From Dielma fastidiosa (lineage in GTDB: Bacteria; Bacillota_I; Bacilli_A; Erysipelotrichales; Erysipelotrichaceae), in assembly GCF_000313565.1 (NCBI RefSeq), contig NZ_HE578923.1, positions 433,445 through 497,444 on the forward strand: a DNA stretch of 64,000 nt, in the 5' to 3' direction. The translations under genes and the position numbers were made by a program. Below, one piece after another: positions 25,999 to 35,340 of this stretch. The notes beneath the pieces are model-generated. The model saw nothing but the letters and a program-made list of their open reading frames with translations. It was not told the DNA's origin and did no database searches. Every line of letters starts with the position of its first letter. Position 1 is the stretch's first letter.

Positions 25999-26460
25999 TT
26001 AGAGGAAACAGCGATTATTGCCAAACCATTCCTCTCTTTCAGATATCAGCCTTTTTAAAATCATTAATTTTTCAGCAAGCATCGCTTTCTTTTTAACCAT
26101 GTCTTCATTATCGTAATCTACAAAGGCTGCCCATTCATCTAAATTCTGACTTATATCATCATAAAGCGCTTGGCAAAATTGCAGCATATTTGTATGAGAA
26201 AGCTCATTGATGACATCTTTTTTATTTAACGGATAGCGTTCATCATCTTCACATATAATATGACAGTTCCAGTAGCTTACAGTACATAAAAAGCGGTTTG
26301 GTTCTAAAAAGCCTTTAACACAAAATGGCAGCATTGTTTCAAGACCGTGGATTGCCTGCGTCACCCATTCGATTGCAATATCATCAAGATAACTCAATCC
26401 ATACACAGAAGTTCCGGCTAATTGAAAATCACTCCAGCCATGCATTGGTTTTGTCAGCAT
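25999..26460 (-). CDS. Protein of unknown function
   Basis: A 153-residue acidic cytosolic protein without signal or membrane segment. It begins MLTKPMHGWSDFQLAG, has aromatic residues early (YGLSYLDDIAIEWV) and a C-terminal helical part (KKAMLAEKLMILKRLISERE). GGGGAGG lies before the ATG. The size and pattern resemble small immunity-type proteins of polymorphic toxin systems, but I cannot assign a family and no toxin gene is adjacent. It is downstream of the CpXC gene on the same strand. Confidence 0.6.
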   Translation of the reverse strand: MLTKPMHGWSDFQLAGTSVYGLSYLDDIAIEWVTQAIHGLETMLPFCVKGFLEPNRFLCTVSYWNCHIICEDDERYPLNKKDVINELSHTNMLQFCQALYDDISQNLDEWAAFVDYDNEDMVKKKAMLAEKLMILKRLISEREEWFGNNRCFL

Positions 26461-26512
26461 TAGTTCAGCCTCCCCTTAAATTGAGTGTTTATCCTCGCTT
26501 AGTTGATTTATG

Positions 26513-27127
26513 CTATTGGTTATTGCTGATTAAGAAGTTATTAAAGGTTTTCAGATTAATCAGCTGGAAATCATCGACCGCTTTGAATTTTAATCCCTTT
26601 GCTAATTCTTCATAAGCGTCTCTTGGATAACTGATAAAGGCATGCTCATGGCCGAGAATCTGAAAAGACAGCTTCTTATCGGAAAGGGCGGCAAAGTAGA
26701 CGCCTTGACTCTTCTGAAGATTTTTCTCTTTCTGAAGCATAACCGCTTTAATTAATTCAATAACAATATCATTCAAATGATTTTCGAAAATCAAAATCTT
26801 TTCGATAAATTCAAAATAAGTACCGGCTATGCGGTATGTATAAGCTTTATCACTTGTATCCGGGAATGTCAGTTGGGCATTCTTACTTTCGTTAGGAATA
26901 TAGTAAATCATGAAATGATTAGTTTTATCAGTATAAAGCAGCGGATAGTTTAAATGATACATCATCTTGCAATGCGGACATACAGCTTTAAATAATTTAC
27001 CGGTCTTTACATCTTCTTTAAACTGCATCTCGGCATTCTCATCTATGGTAATGCTGTCCCAAAAAACAGCTTCTATGGCTTCCTGACAGGTTGGGCATTT
27101 TAATGTTTCTTTATGAAATTTACTCAT
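26513..27127 (-). CDS. CpXC-domain zinc-binding protein
   Basis: A 204-residue protein. The N terminus carries CPTCQEAIEAVFWDSI and, about 35 residues later, CPHCKMMYHLNYPLLYTD. These are the two CPxC knuckles and following strand pattern of the CpXC domain, a family of unknown function common in the Bacillota. AAGGAG precedes the ATG. It lies directly upstream of the unknown gene ending at 25999 (52 bases apart), so the two may be co-transcribed. Confidence 0.8.
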   Translation of the reverse strand: MSKFHKETLKCPTCQEAIEAVFWDSITIDENAEMQFKEDVKTGKLFKAVCPHCKMMYHLNYPLLYTDKTNHFMIYYIPNESKNAQLTFPDTSDKAYTYRIAGTYFEFIEKILIFENHLNDIVIELIKAVMLQKEKNLQKSQGVYFAALSDKKLSFQILGHEHAFISYPRDAYEELAKGLKFKAVDDFQLINLKTFNNFLISNNQ

Positions 27128-27274
27128 TATTATTAATCTCCTTGTTCGTAATGATTATAACATAATGAGCTGGAGTTATCTATGCCGGCTGATTAAAGTC
27201 AAAGCTTAAGATTGTTTTGGCATTTTATTACGTTGATGATTGGAATTTATGGTAAAATATCTAAAGGTGATAAA

Positions 27275-28324
27275 ATGAAAAGTTTATATGATTTAACCTT
27301 TAATCAGCTTCGTGATTTTTGTGTTGATCAGGGATGGAAAAAGTTCCGCGGTCAGCAAATTTTTGAATGGCTGTACCGCAAACGTGTCAACAGCATTGAT
27401 GAAATGAGCGATCTGAGTTTAGATACAAGAGAAAAACTGAAAGAAATGTTTACGCTTGAAGCATGCGTCGTCAAGGAAAAACAAGTTTCAAAAGATGGCA
27501 CAACAAAATATTTGTTTGAATTAAGTGACGGTTCGTTGATTGAAACGGTCATGATGGTGTATGAATTCGGCAAGAGTGTCTGTGTAACATCACAGGTTGG
27601 CTGCAACATGGGCTGTGATTTCTGTGCTTCTGGTTTATTGAAGAAGAAACGGAATCTAAGCAGCGGTGAAATCGTTGCCCAGGTGCTGGCGGTGCAGAAG
27701 GATCTTGATGCTGTGAATGATCGGGTGTCAAATATTGTAGTGATGGGTACCGGCGAGCCGTTTGATAATTTTGAGAATGTCATGGCTTTCTGTGAAATTG
27801 TCAACCATGACCGCGGGCTGGCTATCGGTGCTCGGCATCTGACGATTTCTACATGCGGTATTGTGCCGAAAATCAGAGAGTTTGCGAAGATGCAGGTACA
27901 GTATAATCTGGCTATATCGCTGCATGCGCCTAATGATGAGCTGCGCGATAAGCTGATGCCGATTAATAAGGCTTATCCGCTGAAAGAGCTGATGGCGGCG
28001 ATTCGAGAATATTGTGAATTAAATAATCGGCGTTTAACGTTTGAATATATCTTACTAAGAGGAATTAATGATCAGGATAGTCATGCGGCTCAGTTGGCTA
28101 AGCTGATTCATGGCTTGAATGCGTATGTGAATTTGATTCCTTATAACGAAGTAGATGAACATGGTTATCGCAGTGTTGACCGCGCAAGCGCCATGCGTTT
28201 TTATGATAAGCTGATGAAGCAAGGTGTCCGTGCGACGATCCGCAAGGAGCATGGCGGCGATATTGACGCGGCCTGCGGTCAGCTTCGGGCGAAGCATGAG
28301 CAGCAGAGGATGGAGGGTGAGTAA
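27275..28324 (+). CDS. rlmN: 23S rRNA/tRNA adenine C2-methyltransferase RlmN
   Basis: A radical-SAM enzyme that methylates C2 of A2503 in 23S rRNA and A37 in some tRNAs. The 349-residue protein begins MKSLYDLTFNQL and has the radical-SAM cluster CNMGCDFCASG near residue 110, GTGEPFDN near 157, and a C-terminal DIDAACGQL whose Cys is the catalytic methyl-carrying residue. AAAGGTGA precedes the ATG at 27275; the open frame upstream is not supported. Its stop overlaps the prpC start (TAATG), heading the rlmN-prpC-prkC-rsgA-rpe-thiN operon as in Bacillus. Confidence 0.97.
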   Translation: MKSLYDLTFNQLRDFCVDQGWKKFRGQQIFEWLYRKRVNSIDEMSDLSLDTREKLKEMFTLEACVVKEKQVSKDGTTKYLFELSDGSLIETVMMVYEFGKSVCVTSQVGCNMGCDFCASGLLKKKRNLSSGEIVAQVLAVQKDLDAVNDRVSNIVVMGTGEPFDNFENVMAFCEIVNHDRGLAIGARHLTISTCGIVPKIREFAKMQVQYNLAISLHAPNDELRDKLMPINKAYPLKELMAAIREYCELNNRRLTFEYILLRGINDQDSHAAQLAKLIHGLNAYVNLIPYNEVDEHGYRSVDRASAMRFYDKLMKQGVRATIRKEHGGDIDAACGQLRAKHEQQRMEGE

Positions 28325-29067
28325 TGCATTTTTATGGAATGAGTGATATTGGCCTTGTACGCAGTGTCAATCAGGATAGCTTTTGTGCTACCTTTAATAT
28401 CAATAACGACTTTATGGCCATTGTCTGTGATGGCATCGGCGGCGGTAAGGCCGGCGATGTGGCAAGCTCCTTGGCTGTTGAGAGTATGCGGGCCAGTTTT
28501 TTAAAGAATCCGAGCTTGAATAATGATGAGGATGTACAGCGCTGGCTGCATGAAACAATCAATGAAGTGAATGACGCGATTTTTACGCAATCGACAAGCA
28601 ATCGTTCTCAGCATGGCATGGGTACGACGATGGTTGGCATATTAATTACCAGTTTAAATTCATATGTGTTTAATATCGGTGATTCAAGAGCCTATGCGAT
28701 GTATGATGATCTGATTTGTCTGACCGAGGATCATAATCTTTTAAGCGACTTACTGCGCAGCGGTGAAGTGAGCCGGGAAACAGCGCATAATCATCCGCAG
28801 CGTCATGTGCTGACAAATGCCCTGGGTATATGGGATAATGTCCGGGTGGATATTGCCCGCATCAACAATGATTACAGTCAGCTGCTGATTTGCAGCGATG
28901 GTTTGCATGGCTATGTCAAGGAAGGGGTAATCCATGAGATTCTGCTGATGAATGAGGGAATCAAGGTTCGCACCCGTAAGCTGATTGACAGTGCATTGGC
29001 AGAGGGCGGTTTGGATAATATTACGGTCATTCTGATTGATCAAAGAGAAGGTGACCTGAATGGATAA
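28324..29067 (+). CDS. prpC: PP2C-type Ser/Thr phosphatase
   Basis: Reverses the phosphorylation done by PrkC. The 247-residue metal-dependent phosphatase shows MSDIGLVRSVNQDSF (metal-site Asp), VCDGIGGGKAGDVAS near residue 36, GTTMVGI near 100, NIGDSRAYAM near 117, and GGLDNITVILI near 229, all in order. It overlaps prkC by 8 bases and rlmN by one, indicating coupled translation. Partner kinase PrkC follows. Confidence 0.96.
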   Translation: MHFYGMSDIGLVRSVNQDSFCATFNINNDFMAIVCDGIGGGKAGDVASSLAVESMRASFLKNPSLNNDEDVQRWLHETINEVNDAIFTQSTSNRSQHGMGTTMVGILITSLNSYVFNIGDSRAYAMYDDLICLTEDHNLLSDLLRSGEVSRETAHNHPQRHVLTNALGIWDNVRVDIARINNDYSQLLICSDGLHGYVKEGVIHEILLMNEGIKVRTRKLIDSALAEGGLDNITVILIDQREGDLNG

Positions 29068-30742
29068 GATGATTGCCGAGCGTTATCAAATCATTAAATC
29101 ATTGGGAGAGGGCGGCATGGCTGATGTCTATTTAGCTGTCGATACGATTTTAAACCGTGAGGTAGCGATTAAAATGCTGCGCGGTGAGCTAAGTAATGAC
29201 CCGGTAACCTTGCTGCGTTTTCAGCGGGAAGCGAATGCTGCCAGCAAGCTGAATCATCCCAATGTGGTTCAGGTGTATGATGTAGGCGAATATGAGGGCC
29301 GTCACTATATCGTGATGGAGCATGTGCGGGGACGGACGCTGAAACAGCTGATTCAGCTGCGCGGCGCTCTGCATAAGGAAGAAGCGGTCAATATCATGAA
29401 GCAGGTTGTATCGGCGGTTCAGCATGCGCATGAGCATCATATTATACACCGCGATATCAAGCCTCAGAATATTATGATCAAGGATGACGGCACCGTTAAA
29501 ATCACCGATTTTGGTATCGCGCTGGCTCACGATGCCGTTCAGCTGACACAAAGCGATTCAGTGCTTGGTTCGGCTCACTATCTGGCACCGGAAACGACAC
29601 GCGGTGAACCGGCTACCAATCAGATCGACATCTATGCCTTGGGCATCGTCTTCTATGAATTGCTGAGCGGTGATGTACCGTTCCATGGCGATAATCCGGT
29701 ACAGATCGCGATGAAGCATTTAAGTGAAGAAATTCCAAGCATTCGTGAATTTAATCCATCACTGCCGCAGGCGGTTGAGAATATCATTATCAAGGCAACC
29801 GTTAAGAATCGCGCGCAGCGTTACAAAACCGCTCAGGAAATGTATGAGGATCTGTGCTGCTGTCTGCTTCCGGAATATGCGGATGTGCCTAAAACCACCT
29901 TTGATGAAGTTGTGAATGAGGGCGCTAAAACGATGGTGCTGTCACATGTCAGCGAGGCACCGGCTGAAAGTGAAAAGGAAGCACCGGCTGCCAATCGATT
30001 TATGAGTGTCGTCGGCGTGCTGCTAATTGCTATTACTATTGTCGCGACGGCAGCGATTATATACTTTTCAGGAATGTTTGGCAGTATGTTTGGCCCGGAA
30101 ATGGTAAATATTATTGATGTGACGAATATGAATGTAGAACAGGCGCAGAATGAGCTTGTGGCCGCTGGTTTTGATGTTGTTATCAGTCAGCAGTATGAGA
30201 ATTCAGATACGATTCCTGAAAATAATGTCATCCGCACCAATCCAAGCGTAAATACCGAGGCGGCAAAGGGTTCTACCGTTACGCTGACGATTTCCAAGGG
30301 CGCGCTGTTTACGGTTGAAGATTATACCGGCAGACAATTTGAAGAGGTTGAACAGCTGCTGCGTGAGAAGGGAATAAAGGTAACACCGGTTCAGGTTCAG
30401 AAGAATCCATCGGAAGTTGAAACAGGCACGATTATATCCCAGGATCTGCTTAAAGCGGGCGACCGTATCGATCCGTCAAGCCGCAATAATGTCATCCGTT
30501 TGGAATATGCTGTGGAGCCTGAATTTACAATGATTAACGTGGTGGGCTTATCCATTGAGGATGCGATGCGGCAGCTGATTGAAAAAGGGGCCACACCGAT
30601 TCCTAACCAGCAGTCAACCGATGGATTAAGTGATGAGGAATTGATGAATATCGTTCCCGGAAAGGTAACAAAGACTGATCCTGCCCAAGGTACCTATTAT
30701 AAACAGACCAAGGACAGTGTAATCGCTCTTTACTATTACTAA
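29060..30742 (+). CDS. prkC: Membrane Ser/Thr kinase with PASTA domains
   Basis: Senses muropeptides or lipid II and phosphorylates translation, division and metabolic targets. The 560-residue protein has an N-terminal kinase domain (GEGGMADVYLA; catalytic HRDIKPQN near residue 133; DFG near 155), a membrane helix (about 317-340), and three extracellular PASTA repeats ending at the C terminus. Three repeats match the common Bacillota count. It is coupled to prpC and directly followed by rsgA. In sporulating Bacillota it can trigger germination. Confidence 0.97.
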   Translation: MDKMIAERYQIIKSLGEGGMADVYLAVDTILNREVAIKMLRGELSNDPVTLLRFQREANAASKLNHPNVVQVYDVGEYEGRHYIVMEHVRGRTLKQLIQLRGALHKEEAVNIMKQVVSAVQHAHEHHIIHRDIKPQNIMIKDDGTVKITDFGIALAHDAVQLTQSDSVLGSAHYLAPETTRGEPATNQIDIYALGIVFYELLSGDVPFHGDNPVQIAMKHLSEEIPSIREFNPSLPQAVENIIIKATVKNRAQRYKTAQEMYEDLCCCLLPEYADVPKTTFDEVVNEGAKTMVLSHVSEAPAESEKEAPAANRFMSVVGVLLIAITIVATAAIIYFSGMFGSMFGPEMVNIIDVTNMNVEQAQNELVAAGFDVVISQQYENSDTIPENNVIRTNPSVNTEAAKGSTVTLTISKGALFTVEDYTGRQFEEVEQLLREKGIKVTPVQVQKNPSEVETGTIISQDLLKAGDRIDPSSRNNVIRLEYAVEPEFTMINVVGLSIEDAMRQLIEKGATPIPNQQSTDGLSDEELMNIVPGKVTKTDPAQGTYYKQTKDSVIALYYY

Positions 30743-30743
30743 T

Positions 30744-31607
30744 ATGATTAAAGGAACAATTTTAAAAAATATATCCAATCAGTATATCGTGCTATTTGAA
30801 GATGGCACCAAGCAGCTCTGTGTTGCGATGGGAAAGCTCAGACAAGACCGCAAGCCGCTAGTCGGTGATCATGTATGGGTGGATGAATTTGACCATCAAT
30901 TCGGTATTCAAAAGATTGAGGAACGTAAAAACTACTTGATTCGTCCGGCAATCGCCAATGTCGATCAGGCGGTAATCGTCATGTCCAGCAAAGATCCTGA
31001 TTTTTCCACGGTGCTGATCGACCGGCTGATTTTTCAGATTGTCATGGCGAATATTACACCGGTACTCTGCGTCAGCAAAATGGATCTGGTAAGCGCTGAT
31101 GATCCGATCCATGAAGCGATTGAAGATTATCGCCGCAGCGGTTATGAAGTATATGTCACCGGCCATGATTTTGATGAGAATGAACTAGTGGAATGCTTCA
31201 ATGATAAAATATCGGTCTTAACCGGTCAAAGCGGTGCCGGCAAATCGAGTCTGCTGAACCGCATCAATCCGGAATTTGAATTAAATACTCAGGAGATCAG
31301 CAAGGCGTTAGGCCGCGGTAAGCATACGACACGGCATTGTGAGCTTTATGCTATCGGCAGCGGCTGGGTAGCGGACACACCGGGCTTCTCGTCTTTGGAC
31401 TTTTCAAAAATGGATTTGTTGGAGCTGTCACATCGTCTGCCTGATTTTAAGGATGCAGCGATGCATTGCCGGTATCGTGACTGTGTGCATTTAAACGAGC
31501 CGGGCTGTGAGGTAAAGCAGGGTGTGGAGAATCAGCGTATTTCAGCAATCCGATATCAGAACTATGTAGACGTAGCGGCACTGATCAAGCAAGGCCGCAG
31601 GAGGTAA
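30744..31607 (+). CDS. rsgA: Ribosome small-subunit GTPase RsgA
   Basis: A circularly permuted GTPase that checks late 30S assembly. The 287-residue protein has an N-terminal OB fold, then the permuted G motifs (CVSKMDLV as G4, GQSGAGKSSLLN as G1, ADTPGF as G3). A C-terminal zinc knuckle (HCRYRDCVHLNEPGC) follows. The ATG lies one base after the prkC stop. PrkC can phosphorylate RsgA in Bacillus, which fits the conserved linkage. Confidence 0.96.
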   Translation: MIKGTILKNISNQYIVLFEDGTKQLCVAMGKLRQDRKPLVGDHVWVDEFDHQFGIQKIEERKNYLIRPAIANVDQAVIVMSSKDPDFSTVLIDRLIFQIVMANITPVLCVSKMDLVSADDPIHEAIEDYRRSGYEVYVTGHDFDENELVECFNDKISVLTGQSGAGKSSLLNRINPEFELNTQEISKALGRGKHTTRHCELYAIGSGWVADTPGFSSLDFSKMDLLELSHRLPDFKDAAMHCRYRDCVHLNEPGCEVKQGVENQRISAIRYQNYVDVAALIKQGRRR

Positions 31608-31610
31608 TTT

Positions 31611-32276
31611 ATGAGTGAATTAATCATTGCACCATCGATTTTATCGCTGGATTATTCAAAATTTGAATCACAGTGTGATGAATTGTGCGCCAGTGAAGCA
31701 AAATGGCTTCATTTCGATGTGATGGATGGACATTTTGTACCTAATCTGACATTTGGCCCGGATATTTTAAAAGGCTATAAGAAACGTTGTCCTGACTTAG
31801 TGATGGATGTGCATTTGATGGTTGAAGATCCGACTTTCTTTGCGCCGGTGTTTATCGATGCCGGTGCGGATGTGATCACCTTTCATTATGAAGTGTTTAA
31901 CGATGAAGAAAAATGTATTGAGCTGGCAAGAAAGATTCATGCCTTGGGTGCTAAGGCAGGTATTTCCATCAAGCCAAAAACACTGGCTGAACGTTTAAAA
32001 AACATCCTTCCGGAAGTTGATTTAGTGCTGATTATGTCGGTAGAGCCGGGCTTTGGCGGTCAGGCATTCATGGCGGCGATGCTGGATAAGGTAAGGGTGC
32101 TGCGTCAGCAAATCGATGCGGATCAGTTAGCCTGTGTTATTGAAATTGACGGCGGCATCAAAGATCAGACCGGTAAATTGGCGGTTGACGCGGGTGTTGA
32201 TGTTTTGGTAGCCGGCAGTTATGTATTTAAGGGCGATATCAAAGCCAATGTGCATACGTTAAAATGTCTCAAATAG
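31611..32276 (+). CDS. rpe: Ribulose-phosphate 3-epimerase
   Basis: Interconverts ribulose 5-phosphate and xylulose 5-phosphate. The 221-residue TIM barrel shows APSILSLDYSKFE, HFDVMDGHFVPNLTFGP (metal ligands), MDVHLMVEDP, MSVEPGFGGQAF near residue 142 and EIDGGI near 180. AGGAGG precedes the ATG. It is in the same operon as rsgA, and overlaps the thiN start by 13 bases. Confidence 0.97.
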   Translation: MSELIIAPSILSLDYSKFESQCDELCASEAKWLHFDVMDGHFVPNLTFGPDILKGYKKRCPDLVMDVHLMVEDPTFFAPVFIDAGADVITFHYEVFNDEEKCIELARKIHALGAKAGISIKPKTLAERLKNILPEVDLVLIMSVEPGFGGQAFMAAMLDKVRVLRQQIDADQLACVIEIDGGIKDQTGKLAVDAGVDVLVAGSYVFKGDIKANVHTLKCLK

Positions 32277-32857
32277 TGCTTTTGGCCGGGTTGTGCAAAC
32301 AAGTTCCCGCATTTGAACTGCCGCTGATCGGTATTGACCGCGGTGCGGTTACCGCCATGCGTTTGGGCTGTGAGCTGCTTGCGGCAATCGGTGACTTTGA
32401 TTCCATCAGTGATGATGAGCTGCTTGAGCTTAAGGCCTATACGAAGGTGATACAGCTGAATACACACAAGAATGAGACTGACAGTGAAGCGGCAATCAAC
32501 TACGCGCGTTCGCTTGGCTATGATGAGATCATTCTTTATGGCGGCTTAGGCGGCCGCATCGATCATGAATTGATTAATCTTTCATTACTGGTTAATCAAA
32601 GCAATATCACTCTGATGAATGAGCGTAACCGAATCCGCCTGATTGATCCTGGTACCTATCATCAGCAAAGGGACTATCACTATCTCTCTTTCATGCCGCT
32701 TGAGGAATGTGTGATTACACTGAAGGGTGTTGCGTATCCTTTAGATCATTGTATCGTTCATCCATGGGATACGTTTACCACCAGCAATGAAATTATCGAT
32801 GAAGCAGAAATAATTGTTCATCAGGGGCGGCTGCTGATGATAGAATGTGATGATTAA
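32264..32857 (+). CDS. thiN: Thiamine pyrophosphokinase
   Basis: Converts thiamine plus ATP to thiamine diphosphate and AMP. The 197-residue protein has GDFDSISDDEL near residue 43, NTHKNETDSEAAI near 66 and YGGLGGRIDHEL near 91, the substrate-binding loops of the family. Translation starts inside the end of rpe with no clear ribosome site, implying coupling. Final gene of the rlmN-thiN operon; a terminator follows at once. No spoVM-like gene follows, unlike Bacillus. Confidence 0.93.
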   Translation: MSQIVLLAGLCKQVPAFELPLIGIDRGAVTAMRLGCELLAAIGDFDSISDDELLELKAYTKVIQLNTHKNETDSEAAINYARSLGYDEIILYGGLGGRIDHELINLSLLVNQSNITLMNERNRIRLIDPGTYHQQRDYHYLSFMPLEECVITLKGVAYPLDHCIVHPWDTFTTSNEIIDEAEIIVHQGRLLMIECDD

Positions 32858-32859
32858 TG

Positions 32860-32890
32860 AAGGGCTAGGCGATTAGCCCTTTTCTTTTTG
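32860..32890 (+). terminator. Terminator of the rlmN-thiN operon
   Basis: AAGGGCTA (32860-32867) pairs perfectly with TAGCCCTT (32874-32881), then TTCTTTTT. Confidence 0.85.
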
Positions 32891-32950
32891 CCTGTGTTTA
32901 AAAAGACTGTCAACCTAGATGTCAGCAGTCAGTAACCGTAAGTATAAATG

Positions 32951-33691
32951 TTATAATTCAAAACATTTATTTATTATACCTTCACCAATAGAACCAGATA
33001 CTGAAATATACATATTTAAAGTACCATCTTTTATGAATATACATGATTCATTATTAAGCTGGGTTCCGTAAATTTTCCATAATGCATCTAAATCAGTTTT
33101 CTCTTGATACCCAGCTTCATTTTCTAATAAACTGTTGATTTTACTTTGCAGCTCATCGATATCCAATTCCTTTCTTTTAAGAAATTGTTCATTGTCTAAA
33201 ACCTGTTTTTCTGCTTTATCGATATGATAGCAAGCATAATTTTTCTTTGACGGTCCACCTACGTGATTTGCATATATTATGTCTTTTATGATAATTGTCA
33301 AAATATCACCTGTATCGTAGAGTTCAACCTTGCGGGCTGTAAATACACTCCAATCATCCTTTAACATATTCAAATCATTTTCTTGAATAATTGCATTAAC
33401 TTCACTTTGTAAAATATCATTTAAAAATGCTAACTCTTCCGCAAGAAAAACAATGGTTTGAACATCAGTATATTCATTTCGCAGATGATCATCAAATATG
33501 TATACTTTATCATATATTTCATAATTAAAAATTTCTTCATCAGCTGCACTAATCGTTTCATCAATAGGGTTTTCAGTATTCTGATTTATTTCCGGTATTT
33601 GATTAGAGGGCTTTTCAATAATATTGGGATTATTCGAGGTACAGCCGGTTAAAAATAAGAAGGCAGTTAAAATAAGCATGTGTGCTTTCAT
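32951..33691 (-). CDS. Lipoprotein of unknown function, DUF3298-like layout
   Basis: A 246-residue lipoprotein with signal peptide and lipobox (LTAFLFLTGC), then an acidic, Asn-rich linker. The body (EELAFLNDILQSEVNAII, then KNYACYHIDKAEKQVLDNEQ, then CIFIKDGTLNMYISVSGSI) follows the same order of elements as the two related exported proteins at 17.8-19.5 kb, although similarity is low. AAGGAG precedes the ATG at 33691. It stands alone. Function unknown. Confidence 0.65.
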   Translation of the reverse strand: MKAHMLILTAFLFLTGCTSNNPNIIEKPSNQIPEINQNTENPIDETISAADEEIFNYEIYDKVYIFDDHLRNEYTDVQTIVFLAEELAFLNDILQSEVNAIIQENDLNMLKDDWSVFTARKVELYDTGDILTIIIKDIIYANHVGGPSKKNYACYHIDKAEKQVLDNEQFLKRKELDIDELQSKINSLLENEAGYQEKTDLDALWKIYGTQLNNESCIFIKDGTLNMYISVSGSIGEGIINKCFEL

Positions 33692-33832
33692 CACAATCAC
33701 TCCTTTATCAGGTTAATAAATATAAAATGCGGCCTCTTGGATGATCCAATTATAACATTTGCTTAATAGTTAGCAAATTGAAAGATAAGTTATAAATAGT
33801 TTTACTAATTATTTTTTAAATTAAAAACTGGT

Positions 33833-33861
33833 TTGACATTAAATACAATTTATCTTAATAT
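33833..33861 (+). promoter_or_regulatory. Promoter of the GNAT gene
   Basis: TTGACA (33833-33838), a 17-base spacer and TAATAT (33856-33861), about 40 bases before the start codon. Confidence 0.6.
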
Positions 33862-33900
33862 TTCAACATAACGATAATGCTGTTTGCGAGGAGAAAATAG

Positions 33901-34398
33901 ATGGAAATTACAAATTGTTCGACAATCTATGATGTCAGAAAATTAACGGTTGATGATATAGGTATGATTTATGAGCTGTGCCACAAGAATGAACTCTTTT
34001 ATAAATATCATCCGCCTTTTGTGACTACTGCCAGTATTGCTGAGGATATGCAGGCACTGCCGCCGAATAAACAGCTTGAGGATAAATATTATCTTGGCTT
34101 TTTTGATCAGCAGCTGATTGCGGTGATGGATTTGATTCTGGATTATCCGCAGGCAAAGACGGCTTATATCGGCTTTTTTATGGTTGATAAGAAGGCTCAG
34201 GGAAAAAATATTGGTTCTAAGATAATTGAAGACTGTCTTAACTTTTTAAAATCAATGGGCTTTGAAAAATGCCAGCTTGCGATTGATCGGGGCAATCCGC
34301 AAAGCGAGGCTTTTTGGCTCAAGAATAAATTTGTGAAAACGAAAGAAGAGCGTCCTAATGCGCATTCTGCTTATGTATCGATGCTTCGTCAGCTTTGA
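33901..34398 (+). CDS. GNAT-family N-acetyltransferase
   Basis: A 165-residue acetyltransferase. The GNAT acetyl-CoA loop appears as FFMVDKKAQGKNIGSKIIED (near residue 91-110), followed by ALID-type strand and NPQSEAFWLKNKF. GAGGAG precedes the ATG. Its last 44 bases overlap the end of the convergent EamA gene. Substrate unknown. Confidence 0.85.
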   Translation: MEITNCSTIYDVRKLTVDDIGMIYELCHKNELFYKYHPPFVTTASIAEDMQALPPNKQLEDKYYLGFFDQQLIAVMDLILDYPQAKTAYIGFFMVDKKAQGKNIGSKIIEDCLNFLKSMGFEKCQLAIDRGNPQSEAFWLKNKFVKTKEERPNAHSAYVSMLRQL

Positions 34399-35260
34399 TT
34401 TTGCCTTTCGGTGTTAATTCACTGATCAGCGCTGCGCAAATGATTAATAAACCGCCGAAGAGCTGAATCGGCACAATGGTCTCATGAAGAATCAGCGCTG
34501 AAGTGAGAATCGCCGTCAGCGGGTCGATATAGGTCAAAAGCGCCGCTTTTTGTCCCGATAATTCTTTGATTGCGGAAAAGAACAGGAAATAAGCAAAAGC
34601 GGTATAGATAATACCGAGAATGAATAGATTCAGCAGGCTGGGAAGCGTTATTGATTGAATGCTGCTGCCGTTAAATAAACAGTAGGGCAGCAGAAATACG
34701 ATGGATATACTTAACTGAATCAGGGTGCGTTCCAAACCGCTGGTATGATGAATCGTTTTATTTGCCAGCATGATAATGGCATAGAAAACCGCAGCGCTCA
34801 AGCCAAAGAAAATACCCTTAAGCAACGCCGGCTGCTGATCTAAATGACTGACATTGATAATCAGAATCAGCCCCAGAGTGGAGACAATGAAACAAAGCCA
34901 TTGCCGGCGGTTCATCACTTCATGAAAAAGGAGGGCACTGAACAAAATAATCAGCGTTGGCGCGAAGTAGTAGCACAGCGTTGCGACAGAGACGGATACA
35001 TATTGATAAGCGCTGAACAGCATCGTCCAGTTAAGCCCTAAAGCAGAACCGGATATCAACAGTCCCAGCCAGTCTTTTCGGCATGCCTGCCAGTCAATTT
35101 TCTGATGCAGAAGCACACGCAGCAAAACCAGTGTCACCACCGCGATGATTGCTCGGTATAACGCTATTTCAGCCGATGTCAGATTGATATTCTTTACAAA
35201 CAGCGACATAGTGCCCCACAAGGCCATGGCGCTTAATAATTTGATTTGTGCTGTCCGCAT
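34355..35260 (-). CDS. EamA/DMT-family transporter
   Basis: A 301-residue inner-membrane protein with ten predicted helices in two EamA repeats (for example LYRAIIAVVTLVLLRVLL and LTYIDPLTAILTSALILHE). It starts with an ATG after AGGAGATG. It is a likely exporter of amino acids or related metabolites, but the substrate is not determined. Its 3' end overlaps the GNAT gene on the other strand by 44 bases. Confidence 0.85.
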   Translation of the reverse strand: MRTAQIKLLSAMALWGTMSLFVKNINLTSAEIALYRAIIAVVTLVLLRVLLHQKIDWQACRKDWLGLLISGSALGLNWTMLFSAYQYVSVSVATLCYYFAPTLIILFSALLFHEVMNRRQWLCFIVSTLGLILIINVSHLDQQPALLKGIFFGLSAAVFYAIIMLANKTIHHTSGLERTLIQLSISIVFLLPYCLFNGSSIQSITLPSLLNLFILGIIYTAFAYFLFFSAIKELSGQKAALLTYIDPLTAILTSALILHETIVPIQLFGGLLIICAALISELTPKGKIKADEASIHKQNAH

Positions 35261-35321
35261 ATCATCATCTCCTAATAGTACCTTGTACCTAGTTTACCAC
35301 GATGTCACGTAAGCGTAAAAT

Positions 35322-35339
35322 AAAAACAGCCGCAGCTGT
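35322..35339 (-). terminator. Terminator of ylmE (minus strand)
   Basis: ACAGC/GCTGT inverted repeat just past the ylmE stop; on the minus strand it is followed by TTTTTATTTT. Confidence 0.6.
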
Positions 35340-35340
35340 C

